From positions 1 through 28,952 of the forward strand of contig JBDGQU010000166.1 of NCBI GenBank assembly GCA_042218715.1: a DNA stretch of 28,952 bases, in the 5' to 3' direction. This document shows positions 1 through 8,208 of this stretch, piece by piece. The notes beneath the pieces are model-generated. The model did no database searches and was not told the DNA's origin. It worked only from the letters and a program-made list of their open reading frames with translations. Positions within the stretch are counted from its first letter, which is position 1. Each line of letters begins with the position of its first letter. The translations under genes were made by a program, and so were the position numbers. Source of the stretch: JAGXLP01 sp042218715 (GTDB taxonomy: Bacteria > Bipolaricaulota > Bipolaricaulia > M55B111).

Positions 1-352
1 TATTAAATATGCTCTGTTTCTTATTCGAGGCAACCTGGTAGGCGTCGTAGGCGCTATAACTGGACCAGGCCAGGTGTAGCAACGACCCCAGTCTGTAAGT
101 CAACAATGAAGTTCTTACATAAGACAAGGATAGAAAGTAGGTCGCCGTATCAATACCAACAACAACGACAAAATGAGTAAGAGCTTTGTTTGGTTGTTCG
201 TTGATTAGTTGACCTGAACCTGGAATGATAAAAGACGCTAAAGACGGCACAACTGGAGATAGATCGTCCGCGGCTAAACTCTGGGCTCCGAGAGAGGTTA
301 ATAAAAAGCCGGACAGGATAAATATACCAACTGATTTCAGGCAAAATCTCAT
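1..352 (-). CDS. Partial exported/membrane protein with PGSGQ motif (3' end outside window)
   Basis: Reading leftward from ATG at 352-350 gives 117 codons with no stop before the window edge, so the gene is cut by the window. A strong Shine-Dalgarno GGAGGT (364-359) lies six bases before the ATG. Residues 1-27 look like a signal peptide (basic start, hydrophobic core, AQSLA end). Then comes a segment reading PSLASFIIPGSGQLINEQ followed by two hydrophobic stretches and a LHLAWSSYSAYDAY motif. A P-G-x-G-Q turn followed by paired membrane segments and a W..SxxDAY motif is typical of small uncharacterised TM2/DUF5683-like membrane proteins. That family link is an impression only, and the function is unknown. 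A probable promoter lies at 465-436. It is divergent from the radical SAM gene. Confidence 0.72.
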   Translation of the reverse strand, partial: MRFCLKSVGIFILSGFLLTSLGAQSLAADDLSPVVPSLASFIIPGSGQLINEQPNKALTHFVVVVGIDTATYFLSLSYVRTSLLTYRLGSLLHLAWSSYSAYDAYQVASNKKQSIFN

Positions 353-676
353 TTTGGCACCTCCGGAGGCTGGATGTTGACTTGAGACTACCTAATTGGA
401 TCAGTAACTTGCTTTAGTTAATCAGTAACAAGTTGATTATAGCCGGACAACCTAATATATTCCAAACTCGATTAAACCTTCTGACGGCGTGGTTGGCTTC
501 GTACAAACAGTTATTCATTGAGTGGTGGGAGAAACCGCGTTAAAATTTTTTCGGAAGGGTAATCCTAAAAAAGGAAACCGTACTTTTACATAACATACAG
601 AGGACCTATGATACCCGGGGATGACTGATCGGGTTTTGAAAAATTGTGACCAACCTTATTAGGAGGTCTAATTGGA
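353..676. other. Intergenic region between divergent genes
   Basis: No gene is supported in these 324 bases. They hold the leftward promoter (436-465), the ATCAGTAAC direct repeats (400-408, 421-429), the ribosome binding site of the leftward gene (359-364), and at the right end the AGGAGG site of the radical SAM gene (661-666). I could not pick a convincing promoter for the rightward gene. Confidence 0.6.
436..465 (-). promoter_or_regulatory. Probable sigma70-type promoter for the partial gene at 1-352
   Basis: On the minus strand TTGGAA (465-460) and TATAAT (441-436) are separated by 18 bases, giving a predicted start near 428 and a leader of about 75 bases carrying the GGAGGT site. Two direct copies of ATCAGTAAC (400-408 and 421-429), 21 bases apart, lie just downstream of the predicted start and could be an operator. 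Confidence 0.45.
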
Positions 677-1690
677 ATGAAAGAAGCAATGTTTTACGAG
701 GAAGCTAGCGGAGAAGAGGTGAGGTGTCACCTGTGTCCCTGGAGTTGCCAAATTTCCGAAGGTGACAGAGGCGTGTGCGGGGTCCGGGAAAACAAAGAAG
801 GAAAATTGTACAGTCTGAGTTACGACAACTTGAAATCCGGTACTCCTGATCCGATAGAGAAAAAACCGCTATTCAATTTCGCTCCCGGAACCAGAACTTA
901 TTCTATTTGTACTCCCGGTTGTAACTGGAAATGTGAGTACTGCCAGAACTGGCAGCTTAGTCAGGGCGCACTTACGGGGAGATCGGTTGACCCCGGAGAA
1001 ATAGTCAGGGCGGCGAAGAAATCTGGATCAAGCGGAATAAGTTATACGTACACGGAACCCACTATTTTCTACGAACTCGCCTACGAGACTGCGAAGCTGG
1101 CGAAAGACGAAGGGCTCTACAATACTTTCGTAACCAATGGATATATCAACCCCGAACCGATAAGGAAAATTGGCCCCTATCTGGACGCGGTCACGGTGGA
1201 CTTCAAGGGTTCCGGTGACGAGAAATTTTTACGAGATTTTGCCGGTGTTAACTCTATGGAACCTGTCTATACGGCGATAAAAGAGTACAGGGACCAGGGG
1301 ATTCACGTTGAAATAACGGACCTTATCGTTCCCAGAGTAGGTGATTCGGAGGAAAAGATAACTAAACTGGTATCCTGGGTAATAGATAACCTCGGGAAAG
1401 ACACCCCCATCCATTTTCTCAGGTTTTATCCAGCTCATGAAGTCCAGGACCTTCCTCCCACGGATGTAGGTAAACTCAAAACCGCGAAAGAGATAGCCGA
1501 ATCCGCGGGAATGCAATACGTATATCTCGGTAACGTCAGAGGGGACAATGACACGAGGTGTTCGAACTGCGGCAATCAGGTAATTAACCGCTCTGCCGGG
1601 AGGATAAAGAAAATGGATCTGAAAGATGGTAGGTGTTCTAACTGCGGTGAGGCCGTCGGTATATCTGGATTGGAGTGGGTCGATGGGTGA
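677..1690 (+). CDS. amrS: AmmeMemoRadiSam system radical SAM enzyme (AmrS-like)
   Basis: A 337-residue radical SAM protein of the AmrS (PflA-like) family, which is usually encoded with AmrA (AMMECR1-like) and AmrB (Memo-like); its chemistry is not settled. The radical SAM [4Fe-4S] motif CxxxCxxC is C82, C86, C89 (CNWKCEYC). An N-terminal Cys cluster (C17, C20, C24, C34, in CHLCPWSC and GVCGVREN) and a C-terminal zinc-ribbon-like pair of CSNCG motifs (about residues 295-325) match the family layout. DFKG and the HFLRFYPAHE segment near the C-terminal third are also typical. Length is normal. AGGAGG lies ten bases before the ATG. No amrA or amrB partner is visible in this window. The next gene is 218 bases away, across an R1 repeat copy, so it may be transcribed alone. 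Confidence 0.88.
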   Translation: MKEAMFYEEASGEEVRCHLCPWSCQISEGDRGVCGVRENKEGKLYSLSYDNLKSGTPDPIEKKPLFNFAPGTRTYSICTPGCNWKCEYCQNWQLSQGALTGRSVDPGEIVRAAKKSGSSGISYTYTEPTIFYELAYETAKLAKDEGLYNTFVTNGYINPEPIRKIGPYLDAVTVDFKGSGDEKFLRDFAGVNSMEPVYTAIKEYRDQGIHVEITDLIVPRVGDSEEKITKLVSWVIDNLGKDTPIHFLRFYPAHEVQDLPPTDVGKLKTAKEIAESAGMQYVYLGNVRGDNDTRCSNCGNQVINRSAGRIKKMDLKDGRCSNCGEAVGISGLEWVDG

Positions 1691-1716
1691 AGAGGAATTT
1701 GAAACTAGTTCTTTTA

Positions 1717-1805
1717 CCACTATATGAAAACAAGGCGGAAATTCACGAACGGTGACTTAATTTTATCTCTTATACCCTCTGGCACTTGCCTGGGTGCCAG
1801 TTAAG
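1717..1805 (-). repeat. R1 dispersed repeat, copy A
   Basis: Read on the minus strand, 1767-1717 matches 20358-20408 at 47 of 51 positions by eye, including the segment GTCACCGTTCGTGAATTT and a terminal TTTTCATATA(A/G)TGG. The extension to about 1805 (GGCACTTGCC...GGGTGCCAG on the plus strand) resembles the stem arm of the other copies less closely. It occupies the gap between the radical SAM and DJ-1 genes. See the R1 finding. Confidence 0.75.
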
Positions 1806-1908
1806 GTAAACCTTTTGGGACCTGTTTACCTGACGGAAATTGCTTTGCAATAGTTCTCTACTACGGTTATAGTCTATTAATCCAGAAAGTAACGAGGTGA
1901 ATAATCCA

Positions 1909-2430
1909 ATGAAAGATCTTTCAAACGTAAAAGTGGCATTTCTGGTTGATGATGGTTATGAAGACATGGAGTGCTGGTATCCGAAGATTAGATTGGAAGA
2001 AGAAGGTGCGGAAACCGCCGTAGCTTCAAGGGAGACAGGTGTTGTAAAGAGTAAACACGGTTACCCGATAGAGGCGAAGTTTACACCCGACGAACTGGAT
2101 CCAGGTGATTTTGACGCCGTCGTAATACCGGGAGGGACGGGTTCTCCCGATAAACTACGACGATCAAAAGCAGTAAAGGATTTCGTCCGGGAAATGGATA
2201 AGGAGGGGAAGCTCCTGGCGATGATCTGCCACGCGGGTTGGGTGCCGATATCTGCAGGTGTATTGAAAGGGAAGGTCGCAACGGGATACGAGGCCATAAA
2301 GGACGATCTGGTAAACGCAGGGGTAGATTACAGGGACGAGTCCGTAGTAGTGGATGATAACCTGATAAGTTCCAGACATCCGGGTGATCTTCCGGACTTT
2401 CTAAGAGCAATAATTGATTACCTGGGTTAG
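1909..2430 (+). CDS. DJ-1/PfpI family protein (class I glutamine amidotransferase-like)
   Basis: A 173-residue cytoplasmic protein of the DJ-1/PfpI superfamily, whose members include archaeal PH1704-type proteases, glyoxalase III/deglycases and stress chaperones. The nucleophile elbow is AMICHAG, with Cys107 followed by His108. The conserved acidic residue that pairs with the cysteine is Glu18 in DDGYEDME. The VVIPGG segment (71-76) and the late SSRHPGDLPDF segment (154-164) are family hallmarks. I chose ATG 1909 because GAGGTG (1894-1899) sits nine bases before it; a GTG at 1897, in frame, overlaps that ribosome binding site and is less likely. The substrate cannot be deduced from sequence. 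serS begins 45 bases downstream and may share the transcript. Confidence 0.88.
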   Translation: MKDLSNVKVAFLVDDGYEDMECWYPKIRLEEEGAETAVASRETGVVKSKHGYPIEAKFTPDELDPGDFDAVVIPGGTGSPDKLRRSKAVKDFVREMDKEGKLLAMICHAGWVPISAGVLKGKVATGYEAIKDDLVNAGVDYRDESVVVDDNLISSRHPGDLPDFLRAIIDYLG

Positions 2431-2475
2431 TATTTCCTGGGTAAGAAACAATACGGTAAACGGTGATATTAGTTT

Positions 2476-3807
2476 ATGCTAGATATTGACAAGATACGCG
2501 AGAATCCTGAAGAGATAAAAGAAAAACTTCGAGCGAGAGGTGAGGAAGTGGAGGTTAAGCGTCTCCTGAAACTTGATCGAAAGAGACGCGAACTGATTAA
2601 AGAGGTGGAAAGTCTCAGGCACGAACGGAACGAAAACTCGGAGAAAATAGGCTTACTAAAATCCGAGGGACAGGACGCCGAGGCGGAAGAATTGATTGAA
2701 AAAATGGGCCGTGTTTCTTCGAAAATAGATGATCTCGAAGAGGAACTCGAGGGCGTGGAGTCGGAGCTGGAAGACGAACTTGCAGTACTTCCTAACCTAC
2801 CTCACGAATCCGTACCGGTTAGCTCCAGCGAAGACGACAAGGAAGTTATTCAGAAGTACGGAGATAAACCTACTTTTGATTTCGAGCCGAAGAACCATCT
2901 GGAGTTAGGTGATAAGCTGGATTTGTTTAAGTTCGAGAAGGCTTCGAAAATTGCCGGAGCCCGATTCCCTTTTTATTACGGAGACGGTGCTCTCCTGGAG
3001 ATGGGGCTTATTCACTTTATGTATTTTTACCAGGTGGAAAATAACGATTACACTCCGGTATTCCCACCCTATCTTGCCCGAGGAAAAAGCTATTTTACTT
3101 CCGGGCAACTGCCAAAATTTGAAGAGGATTTATATAGGATTGACGATAGGGAGAAGGAAGGAACCAAGGGTAAGAGCAGGGAGGAAAAACTTTATCTGAA
3201 TCCTACCGCAGAGAGTATTTTGGCCAACTTTCATCGGGACGAGATTCTCGAAAATAGCCAGTTGCCGGAAAAGCTTGTGGCGTTTACGACTTGCTTTAGA
3301 AGGGAAGCTGGTAGCTACGGGGAAGAAGAAAAAGGTTTGATAAGAACTCATCAGTTTAATAAAGTGGAACTTTTTAAGTTCGTAGAACCAGATAATTCCT
3401 ATAGCCACTTTGACGAATTAATATTGGACGCGGAGGGTGTGTTACGGGAGTTGGGTCTTCATTACCGAAAAGTGCTGCTTCCGACGTGTGATTTAGCTCA
3501 GCAGTCCAGCAAAACAGTCGATCTCGAAGTCTGGATTCCGTCGATAGGAACCTATAAAGAGGTATCTTCGATTAGCAATTGTGAAGAATTTCAGGCCAGG
3601 AGGGGGAACATACGTTATCGTCCGAATAACAGGGAAAAGTCGGGTTCGAAAAAATCTAAGACTAAGTTCGTTCATACCCTCAACGGGTCCGGACTTGCCA
3701 CCTCTCGGTTGATGGTCGCGTTGCTCGAAAACAATCAGAACCAAGACGGTTCAATTGATATTCCGGAAAAGCTTGCAGGGTTCATTAACAAGGATAGACT
3801 ACAGTGA
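2476..3807 (+). CDS. serS: Serine--tRNA ligase
   Basis: A 443-residue class IIa aminoacyl-tRNA synthetase that charges tRNA-Ser (and tRNA-Sec where present) with serine in the cytoplasm. The first ~105 residues are highly charged heptad-like sequence, the long antiparallel coiled-coil arm that holds the tRNA variable arm. The catalytic domain follows, with TAESILANFHRDEIL, class II motif 2 around FTTCFRREAGSYGEEEKGLIRTHQF (Arg275), KEVSSISNCEEFQARR, and motif 3 as NGSGLATSRLMVALLENNQ (NGSG at 403-406). Length is slightly longer than average (about 425). The ribosome binding site is weak (GGTGAT, eight bases upstream). The stop overlaps the GTG start of the ABC ATPase by four bases (GTGA at 3804-3807), implying translational coupling of two unrelated functions. 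Confidence 0.96.
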   Translation: MLDIDKIRENPEEIKEKLRARGEEVEVKRLLKLDRKRRELIKEVESLRHERNENSEKIGLLKSEGQDAEAEELIEKMGRVSSKIDDLEEELEGVESELEDELAVLPNLPHESVPVSSSEDDKEVIQKYGDKPTFDFEPKNHLELGDKLDLFKFEKASKIAGARFPFYYGDGALLEMGLIHFMYFYQVENNDYTPVFPPYLARGKSYFTSGQLPKFEEDLYRIDDREKEGTKGKSREEKLYLNPTAESILANFHRDEILENSQLPEKLVAFTTCFRREAGSYGEEEKGLIRTHQFNKVELFKFVEPDNSYSHFDELILDAEGVLRELGLHYRKVLLPTCDLAQQSSKTVDLEVWIPSIGTYKEVSSISNCEEFQARRGNIRYRPNNREKSGSKKSKTKFVHTLNGSGLATSRLMVALLENNQNQDGSIDIPEKLAGFINKDRLQ

Positions 3808-4562
3808 ACTCCAAAAAGATAAAGGTCAGGACGGTTGATCTGACGAAAAAATTCAAACCTAACCGGAAGGAAACAATAACCGCAGTCCGGAAAATGAACC
3901 TCGAGGCGGCCTCAGGGGAAGTTCTTGGCATACTTGGACCCAACGGTGCGGGAAAGACTACGGCCTTGAGGATGATATCTACAATACTCAAACCAACTTC
4001 CGGAACGGCGATAGTTAATGGACACGATGTAAGAGAGGACCCTCTTAAAGTTCGCCAGTCGATCGGCTATCTGGCCACAGAAATGGGGCTATACGGTAGA
4101 TTGACCCCTCGAGAAACACTGACTTTCTTCGCAAGGATAAACGGGCTAGATGAAGACCTAATAGACCAGAGGATAAAAGAGGTATTAAACATCCTGGACA
4201 TGAAAGAATTTGAAGGTAGGAGGGTTACCAACTTATCTACGGGGATGAAGCAGAAGCTCTCGCTTGCCAGAAGTATAATTCACGATCCCCAGATCTTGCT
4301 GTTTGACGAACCTACTCAGGGTCTGGATCTCATGACGTCGAAGACGGTTATGGACTATATTGAGGAATTTAAAACAGAAGGAAAGACTATTATTCTATCA
4401 ACTCACATTATGCACGTGGCGGAAAGGCTCTGTGACAGAATGGCGATTCTATTCGACGGAAGGATAAAAGCTTTCGGGGAAATAAGCAGCCTTTTGAAAA
4501 GAAACGATCAGGATAGTCTGGAATCACTGTTCTTCAAAGTGGCAGAGGAGGAGACGAATTGA
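3804..4562 (+). CDS. ABC-2 exporter ATP-binding protein (NatA-like)
   Basis: A 252-residue ABC ATPase, the motor subunit of an ABC-2 exporter with the permease encoded next. Walker A is GPNGAGKTT (residues 45-53), the signature is LSTGMKQKLSLARS, and Walker B with the D-loop is ILLFDEPTQGLD, followed by the switch histidine in STHIMHVAE. The sequence is closest in feel to NatA, the Na+-efflux ATPase partner of NatB, and the permease next door also has the NatB layout. It starts at GTG 3804 inside the serS stop and ends in a TTGA overlap with the permease, so serS, this gene and the permease form one translationally coupled unit. The transported substrate (Na+, peptide or other) is not proven. 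Confidence 0.9.
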   Translation: MNSKKIKVRTVDLTKKFKPNRKETITAVRKMNLEAASGEVLGILGPNGAGKTTALRMISTILKPTSGTAIVNGHDVREDPLKVRQSIGYLATEMGLYGRLTPRETLTFFARINGLDEDLIDQRIKEVLNILDMKEFEGRRVTNLSTGMKQKLSLARSIIHDPQILLFDEPTQGLDLMTSKTVMDYIEEFKTEGKTIILSTHIMHVAERLCDRMAILFDGRIKAFGEISSLLKRNDQDSLESLFFKVAEEETN

Positions 4563-5725
4563 GAAACATCTGGTTGTTATTTAAAAAGGAAATCCTGGCA
4601 GCATTGAGGGACAGGAGAACTGCTATTCTCGTACTCGTTTTTCCGTTAATATTCTACCCTGTTATGCTCGGATTGATTTTTCATTTTACCAGCCAGAATG
4701 TCTCCGACGGGAGAAACACCGTATCACGGGTTATCTATCAAAACAAAAAGAACTCGCGGGTACTGGCGGATTTCTTCGAAAGGGACGCGGATATAGTTAC
4801 GACGTTCTACGAGGATAAAGAGAAGGCGAAAAAGGCCTTTGGAAATGGAGAGGGAGACGTCCTCTTGCTGGTTGAAAAGAAGCGACCTTCCGGGTTACGG
4901 GTTGACATTTCATATCGTAAATTCGAGCAGGAGTCAGAAATCGCGTTAAGTCGAACCAAGAGTGTGCTTGAAGACTATCTTCAAAAGACCCTGGAGCAGA
5001 AATTGGGCAGTATGGGGATAAGTTACGATAATATAACCCCTCCAATGGAGATCGAAGTGAGTGAAGTGGGAAGTGCGGCAACCGCTATTGGACAGGAAGT
5101 GTTGAAGATGATGTTGCCGTACTTCGTGATACTGTCCATAATCACAGCTGCGATGGGGCTAGGGGCTGAGATAACTGCTGGAGAGAAGGAGAAAAAGACC
5201 ATTTCGACTTTGCTGGTTTCGCGACTTTCCCGGGAAGAGATTGTCCTTGGGAAGTTTTTAACTGTTTTCGTGGTGGCCACAATCGCCGCGGTGTTCAGCG
5301 TCGTGGGGTTGGTTTATGGACTTGGCCTATTTGGAATAGCATTGCCTTTAAGCAACTTAACGCCTGGAGTATTTGGCAGCATCTTGCTTACTATGTTGCC
5401 CTTGGTAGCTATACTATCTGCTCTGGTTATCGGTATAGGCTCGTTTGCGCGAACTCAGAAAGAGGCGAACGTTTACCAGACACCGGTCCTGATGCTTGTA
5501 GTTCTCACGGGGATACTATCAATGACCGGGGGAATTGAAATGGGGCAGTTTGTCTACTTTGTGCCTCTATTGAACTCACTGGAGACTTTTAAGGAACTTA
5601 TAACCGGGACGACAAACATGTTTCACATAGGGTCTACGTTCTTAACCACTGTTCCGCTGGCAGGATTACTGGTATACTTTGCTATAGGACTATTTAAACG
5701 CGAGGATATACTGTTTCGACTTTAG
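4559..5725 (+). CDS. ABC-2 type permease (NatB-like)
   Basis: A 388-residue integral membrane protein, partner of the ATPase before it. Layout: a cytoplasmic start (MRNIWLLFKKEILAALRDRRTA), one membrane segment (about residues 23-42), an extracytoplasmic domain of about 140 residues, then five or six membrane segments between about 185 and 385. The segment GAEITAGEKEKKTISTLLVSRLSREEIVLGKF between membrane spans is the conserved cytoplasmic coupling loop of NatB/ABC-2 permeases. The start is TTG 4559-4561, overlapping the ATPase stop by four bases, with GAGGAG about eight bases upstream. NatAB exports Na+ in Bacillus, but the same layout occurs in exporters of other substrates, so specificity stays open. 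Confidence 0.87.
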   Translation: MRNIWLLFKKEILAALRDRRTAILVLVFPLIFYPVMLGLIFHFTSQNVSDGRNTVSRVIYQNKKNSRVLADFFERDADIVTTFYEDKEKAKKAFGNGEGDVLLLVEKKRPSGLRVDISYRKFEQESEIALSRTKSVLEDYLQKTLEQKLGSMGISYDNITPPMEIEVSEVGSAATAIGQEVLKMMLPYFVILSIITAAMGLGAEITAGEKEKKTISTLLVSRLSREEIVLGKFLTVFVVATIAAVFSVVGLVYGLGLFGIALPLSNLTPGVFGSILLTMLPLVAILSALVIGIGSFARTQKEANVYQTPVLMLVVLTGILSMTGGIEMGQFVYFVPLLNSLETFKELITGTTNMFHIGSTFLTTVPLAGLLVYFAIGLFKREDILFRL

Positions 5726-5821
5726 AGGAAAAGCACCTGGCATTTCCCTGAAACTGATTTAATCTTCTGATATAGATGTTGGTCTCAAGGGGGAAAATCC
5801 TACGACTTAGGTTGCAATAAG

Positions 5822-5850
5822 TTGACTAAATAACTGGACAAAGCTAGAAT
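5822..5850 (+). promoter_or_regulatory. Probable sigma70 promoter for the lytic transglycosylase gene
   Basis: TTGACT (5822-5827) and TAGAAT (5845-5850) are 17 bases apart. This predicts a start near 5857 and a leader of about 77 bases before the ATG at 5934. Confidence 0.6.
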
Positions 5851-5933
5851 TATTGATCGTGAAGCTAGTGGAAATTCGGAACCATGATGGTTTATCACTG
5901 GGGTTAGTGAGCACTTAGTTAATAAACACTACT

Positions 5934-8027
5934 ATGAAAATAATACAGAAAAGTAGGAAGAGCGTAGCGGTCTTTTTGGTAGTAGTTTCATTATTTTTTC
6001 TCCAGGTACTTCCGGGGAAGACGCTCCGAGCGTCAGATCACTCTGAAGTCTCCGGACGGTTAGCTCGAGCGGTGGAAGCAATTGAGAGAGAAGAATATCG
6101 TGAAGCTGTCAAGCTGCTGGAAGACTATCCGAAGGGGGAGCCACTCCCAAACTACTCAAGATACGTATTGTCGAGAGCTCTAGCAAAGACCGAGAATTAC
6201 CAGAGAGCCCTGACCGTGCTGCAAAAGATACCGGCGGGAGAGGATGGAGTTTTACTGAGATACGAGAAAACTTACCTAGAAGCTCACATTTTGAGCAAAA
6301 TGGGACAGGCTGATCGAGCGCTAGAGCTAGCGGAGGGAACGCATAGATTAGCAGTTACCGGGGAGGAAAGGAAAAGGCTATATGAGCTGGAATTTACGAT
6401 TGCCTCTGAATCAAGCAGTCCCCAGGTTGCTTTGGAGAAAGCCATCGAATACTGCGAAGCCAGTGAACTTAGATTCATCGGACTAAAGAGGGATAAACTG
6501 TTCGATAAAATAGAAACTATAGTTAATCGAACGGATTTTTCGGACGGACAGGGACTTCAGTCCCTCTATCGGTATATAGAGCTGTTGATCGACTACGGGG
6601 AATATCGCCGGGCGAGGACCCATTTGCTTCGAAATATGGGGAAATGGGAAGGGGCCCTCCGGGCTAAAGCTTACTTTACCCTGGCCTGGCTGGACGGGTT
6701 TAAGCTTGACTTTCCCGAGGAAGCGAGATGGACTTTTACAAGGCTAATTGGAACGAATCAAAATAAGTGGATCGAGGCCAAGGCCCGGTATTACTACGCT
6801 CTATTCAATAGTAGGACCCAGGATAGTTACGATCTTGTTAAAGAATTACTTGAAGTACATGAGAAATTCCCCCAAACCACTTACGGTAAGCTTGCTGCCC
6901 GACGAGCCTTTAAAGAGCGAACCAAGGGGGCTGGGCTTGGGGAATTAGAGAACCAATTAGAATTATTAAAGAGTTCACTCACCCGCTCCTCGGTCCGGCA
7001 GGCAACATGGGACCTATTTCATAAAAGTTTTTCGGAGGGTAAATATTCTCTGGGGCTTTATTATTTAAGAAAACTCGAATCATTTTATGAGACTACTCCT
7101 CCTGAACTCGTCTTCTGGAGGTATAAAACGAAAAAACGATCCAATAGTAGGTCTGGAGACTACTTAAATTTGGTTGGAGCTCAAAAGAATAACCCGCTGA
7201 ATTATTATTCTTTGCTTGCTAAAGCGAAGGGTTGGTCGAGGGAAGGGTTTGAACTTCGAGGAACATGGGATAAGACAGACACTAGCCTATCAGAGCGAGA
7301 AGCGAAAATTGTAAATAGAGATCTCTCGGCGGCGTCGAAAAAAACCTTAAAGACTGCTATATCCCTGAAGAACCATGGTTTATTTGCCCCGGCATTACGC
7401 CGCTTGGAAAGAATTAAATCGAGCCTCGGAAGCGAGGACTATCTTTTTCTTAAAAGTCACTGGGAAAGTCTTGCAGGTGAACACATGGATTCGTTAAAGG
7501 CGGCGACCCAGCTTTTAACCTGGCTCTACGAGCAAAATAGAGTACCTCCCCTAGAAGTTGTCGAGTTGGCATTTCCCACGTATTATGGGGAAGAAGTAGA
7601 AAGGATAGCCGGGAAGTTTGGTGTCCCAGAATCTTTGGTTTTCGCCATAATTAGACAGGAGAGTGCATTTAGCCCACAAGCTTATTCGTCTTCAGGGGCT
7701 CAGGGCCTAATGCAAGTAATGCCGGCAACAGCGAAGGGGATAGCGGATGATCTTAATATGACAAACTACGAACCCGGCGATGGGTTCAAGCCCGCGGTTA
7801 ATATTCAAATGGGCACGTACTACATTTCAAAACAGGTATCTAACTGGGGAAGAATTCGGCTGGGACTCGTAGCGTATCACGGTGGTCCGGGGAATTTGGG
7901 GGACTGGAAGTCCCGGTTCGGCACGGATGAACTGGACCTGTTTGTGGAAAGAATACCTGCGGGAAGTACGAGGAACTACGTTAAAGCCGTTTACAGAAAT
8001 TACCTCGTTTACAAAGAGTTATTATGA
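5934..8027 (+). CDS. slt: Soluble lytic murein transglycosylase (Slt family)
   Basis: A 697-residue exported enzyme that cleaves peptidoglycan glycan strands to 1,6-anhydro-muropeptides. A signal peptide spans about residues 1-33 (basic start, VFLVVVSLFFLQVL core). Residues ~40-540 are helical TPR-like repeats, the superhelical U-domain of Slt70-type enzymes. The C-terminal lysozyme-like SLT domain starts near residue 560: FGVPESLVFAIIRQESAFSPQAYSSSGAQGLMQVMP, with catalytic Glu576 in RQESAF, followed by GAQGLMQ, NIQMGTYYIS and LVAYHGGPGN. The end, RNYVKAVYRNYLVYKELL, is typical. The length equals the usual 600-700. It has its own promoter at 5822-5850 but no obvious Shine-Dalgarno before the ATG. 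A soluble periplasmic Slt fits a diderm envelope. It converges on the TPR gene, with an R1 half-copy between. Confidence 0.93.
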   Translation: MKIIQKSRKSVAVFLVVVSLFFLQVLPGKTLRASDHSEVSGRLARAVEAIEREEYREAVKLLEDYPKGEPLPNYSRYVLSRALAKTENYQRALTVLQKIPAGEDGVLLRYEKTYLEAHILSKMGQADRALELAEGTHRLAVTGEERKRLYELEFTIASESSSPQVALEKAIEYCEASELRFIGLKRDKLFDKIETIVNRTDFSDGQGLQSLYRYIELLIDYGEYRRARTHLLRNMGKWEGALRAKAYFTLAWLDGFKLDFPEEARWTFTRLIGTNQNKWIEAKARYYYALFNSRTQDSYDLVKELLEVHEKFPQTTYGKLAARRAFKERTKGAGLGELENQLELLKSSLTRSSVRQATWDLFHKSFSEGKYSLGLYYLRKLESFYETTPPELVFWRYKTKKRSNSRSGDYLNLVGAQKNNPLNYYSLLAKAKGWSREGFELRGTWDKTDTSLSEREAKIVNRDLSAASKKTLKTAISLKNHGLFAPALRRLERIKSSLGSEDYLFLKSHWESLAGEHMDSLKAATQLLTWLYEQNRVPPLEVVELAFPTYYGEEVERIAGKFGVPESLVFAIIRQESAFSPQAYSSSGAQGLMQVMPATAKGIADDLNMTNYEPGDGFKPAVNIQMGTYYISKQVSNWGRIRLGLVAYHGGPGNLGDWKSRFGTDELDLFVERIPAGSTRNYVKAVYRNYLVYKELL

Positions 8028-8130
8028 TCATGCCATAGACCAGGGCATATAGCTAATTGAGTGAGCTTAAAAAAATATAAGTCCTTATAGGGATTTGTTT
8101 TTATTCTCAATTAATAATTCAACCTTTTGA

Positions 8131-8162
8131 GGTTAAATCAACTGCCAGGTAACCGCCAGAGG
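8131..8162 (-). repeat. R1 dispersed repeat, copy B (left half only)
   Basis: On the minus strand this reads CCTCTGGCGGTTACCTGGCA followed by GTTGATTTAACC, matching the left arm of copies at 18532-18572, 20269-20304 and 28602-28633 (consensus TTACCTGGCARYTGATTTAAC). The right half of the element is absent. It lies between the convergent slt and TPR genes. Confidence 0.65.
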
Positions 8163-8208
8163 CGGATAACGAGTTGGAAAATTGACAACGGCAGTGGAAA
8201 AGATGAGT

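Noticed and set aside
150..344. A 64-codon frame on the minus strand near the window start
   Set aside because: A different minus-strand frame (352 to the window edge) has the ribosome binding site, a signal peptide and a plausible membrane protein; the short frame overlaps it.
1229..1720. A 163-codon open frame antisense to the radical SAM gene
   Set aside because: It is the shadow of a well-conserved gene with catalytic motifs on the plus strand, and shows no family features of its own.
1897..1899. GTG start for the DJ-1 protein
   Set aside because: It overlaps the GAGGTG ribosome binding site that is correctly placed for ATG 1909.
8028..8110. Hairpin near AAGTCCTTATAGGGATTTG as slt terminator
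   Set aside because: The arms do not pair beyond two or three bases; the T-run alone is not enough.
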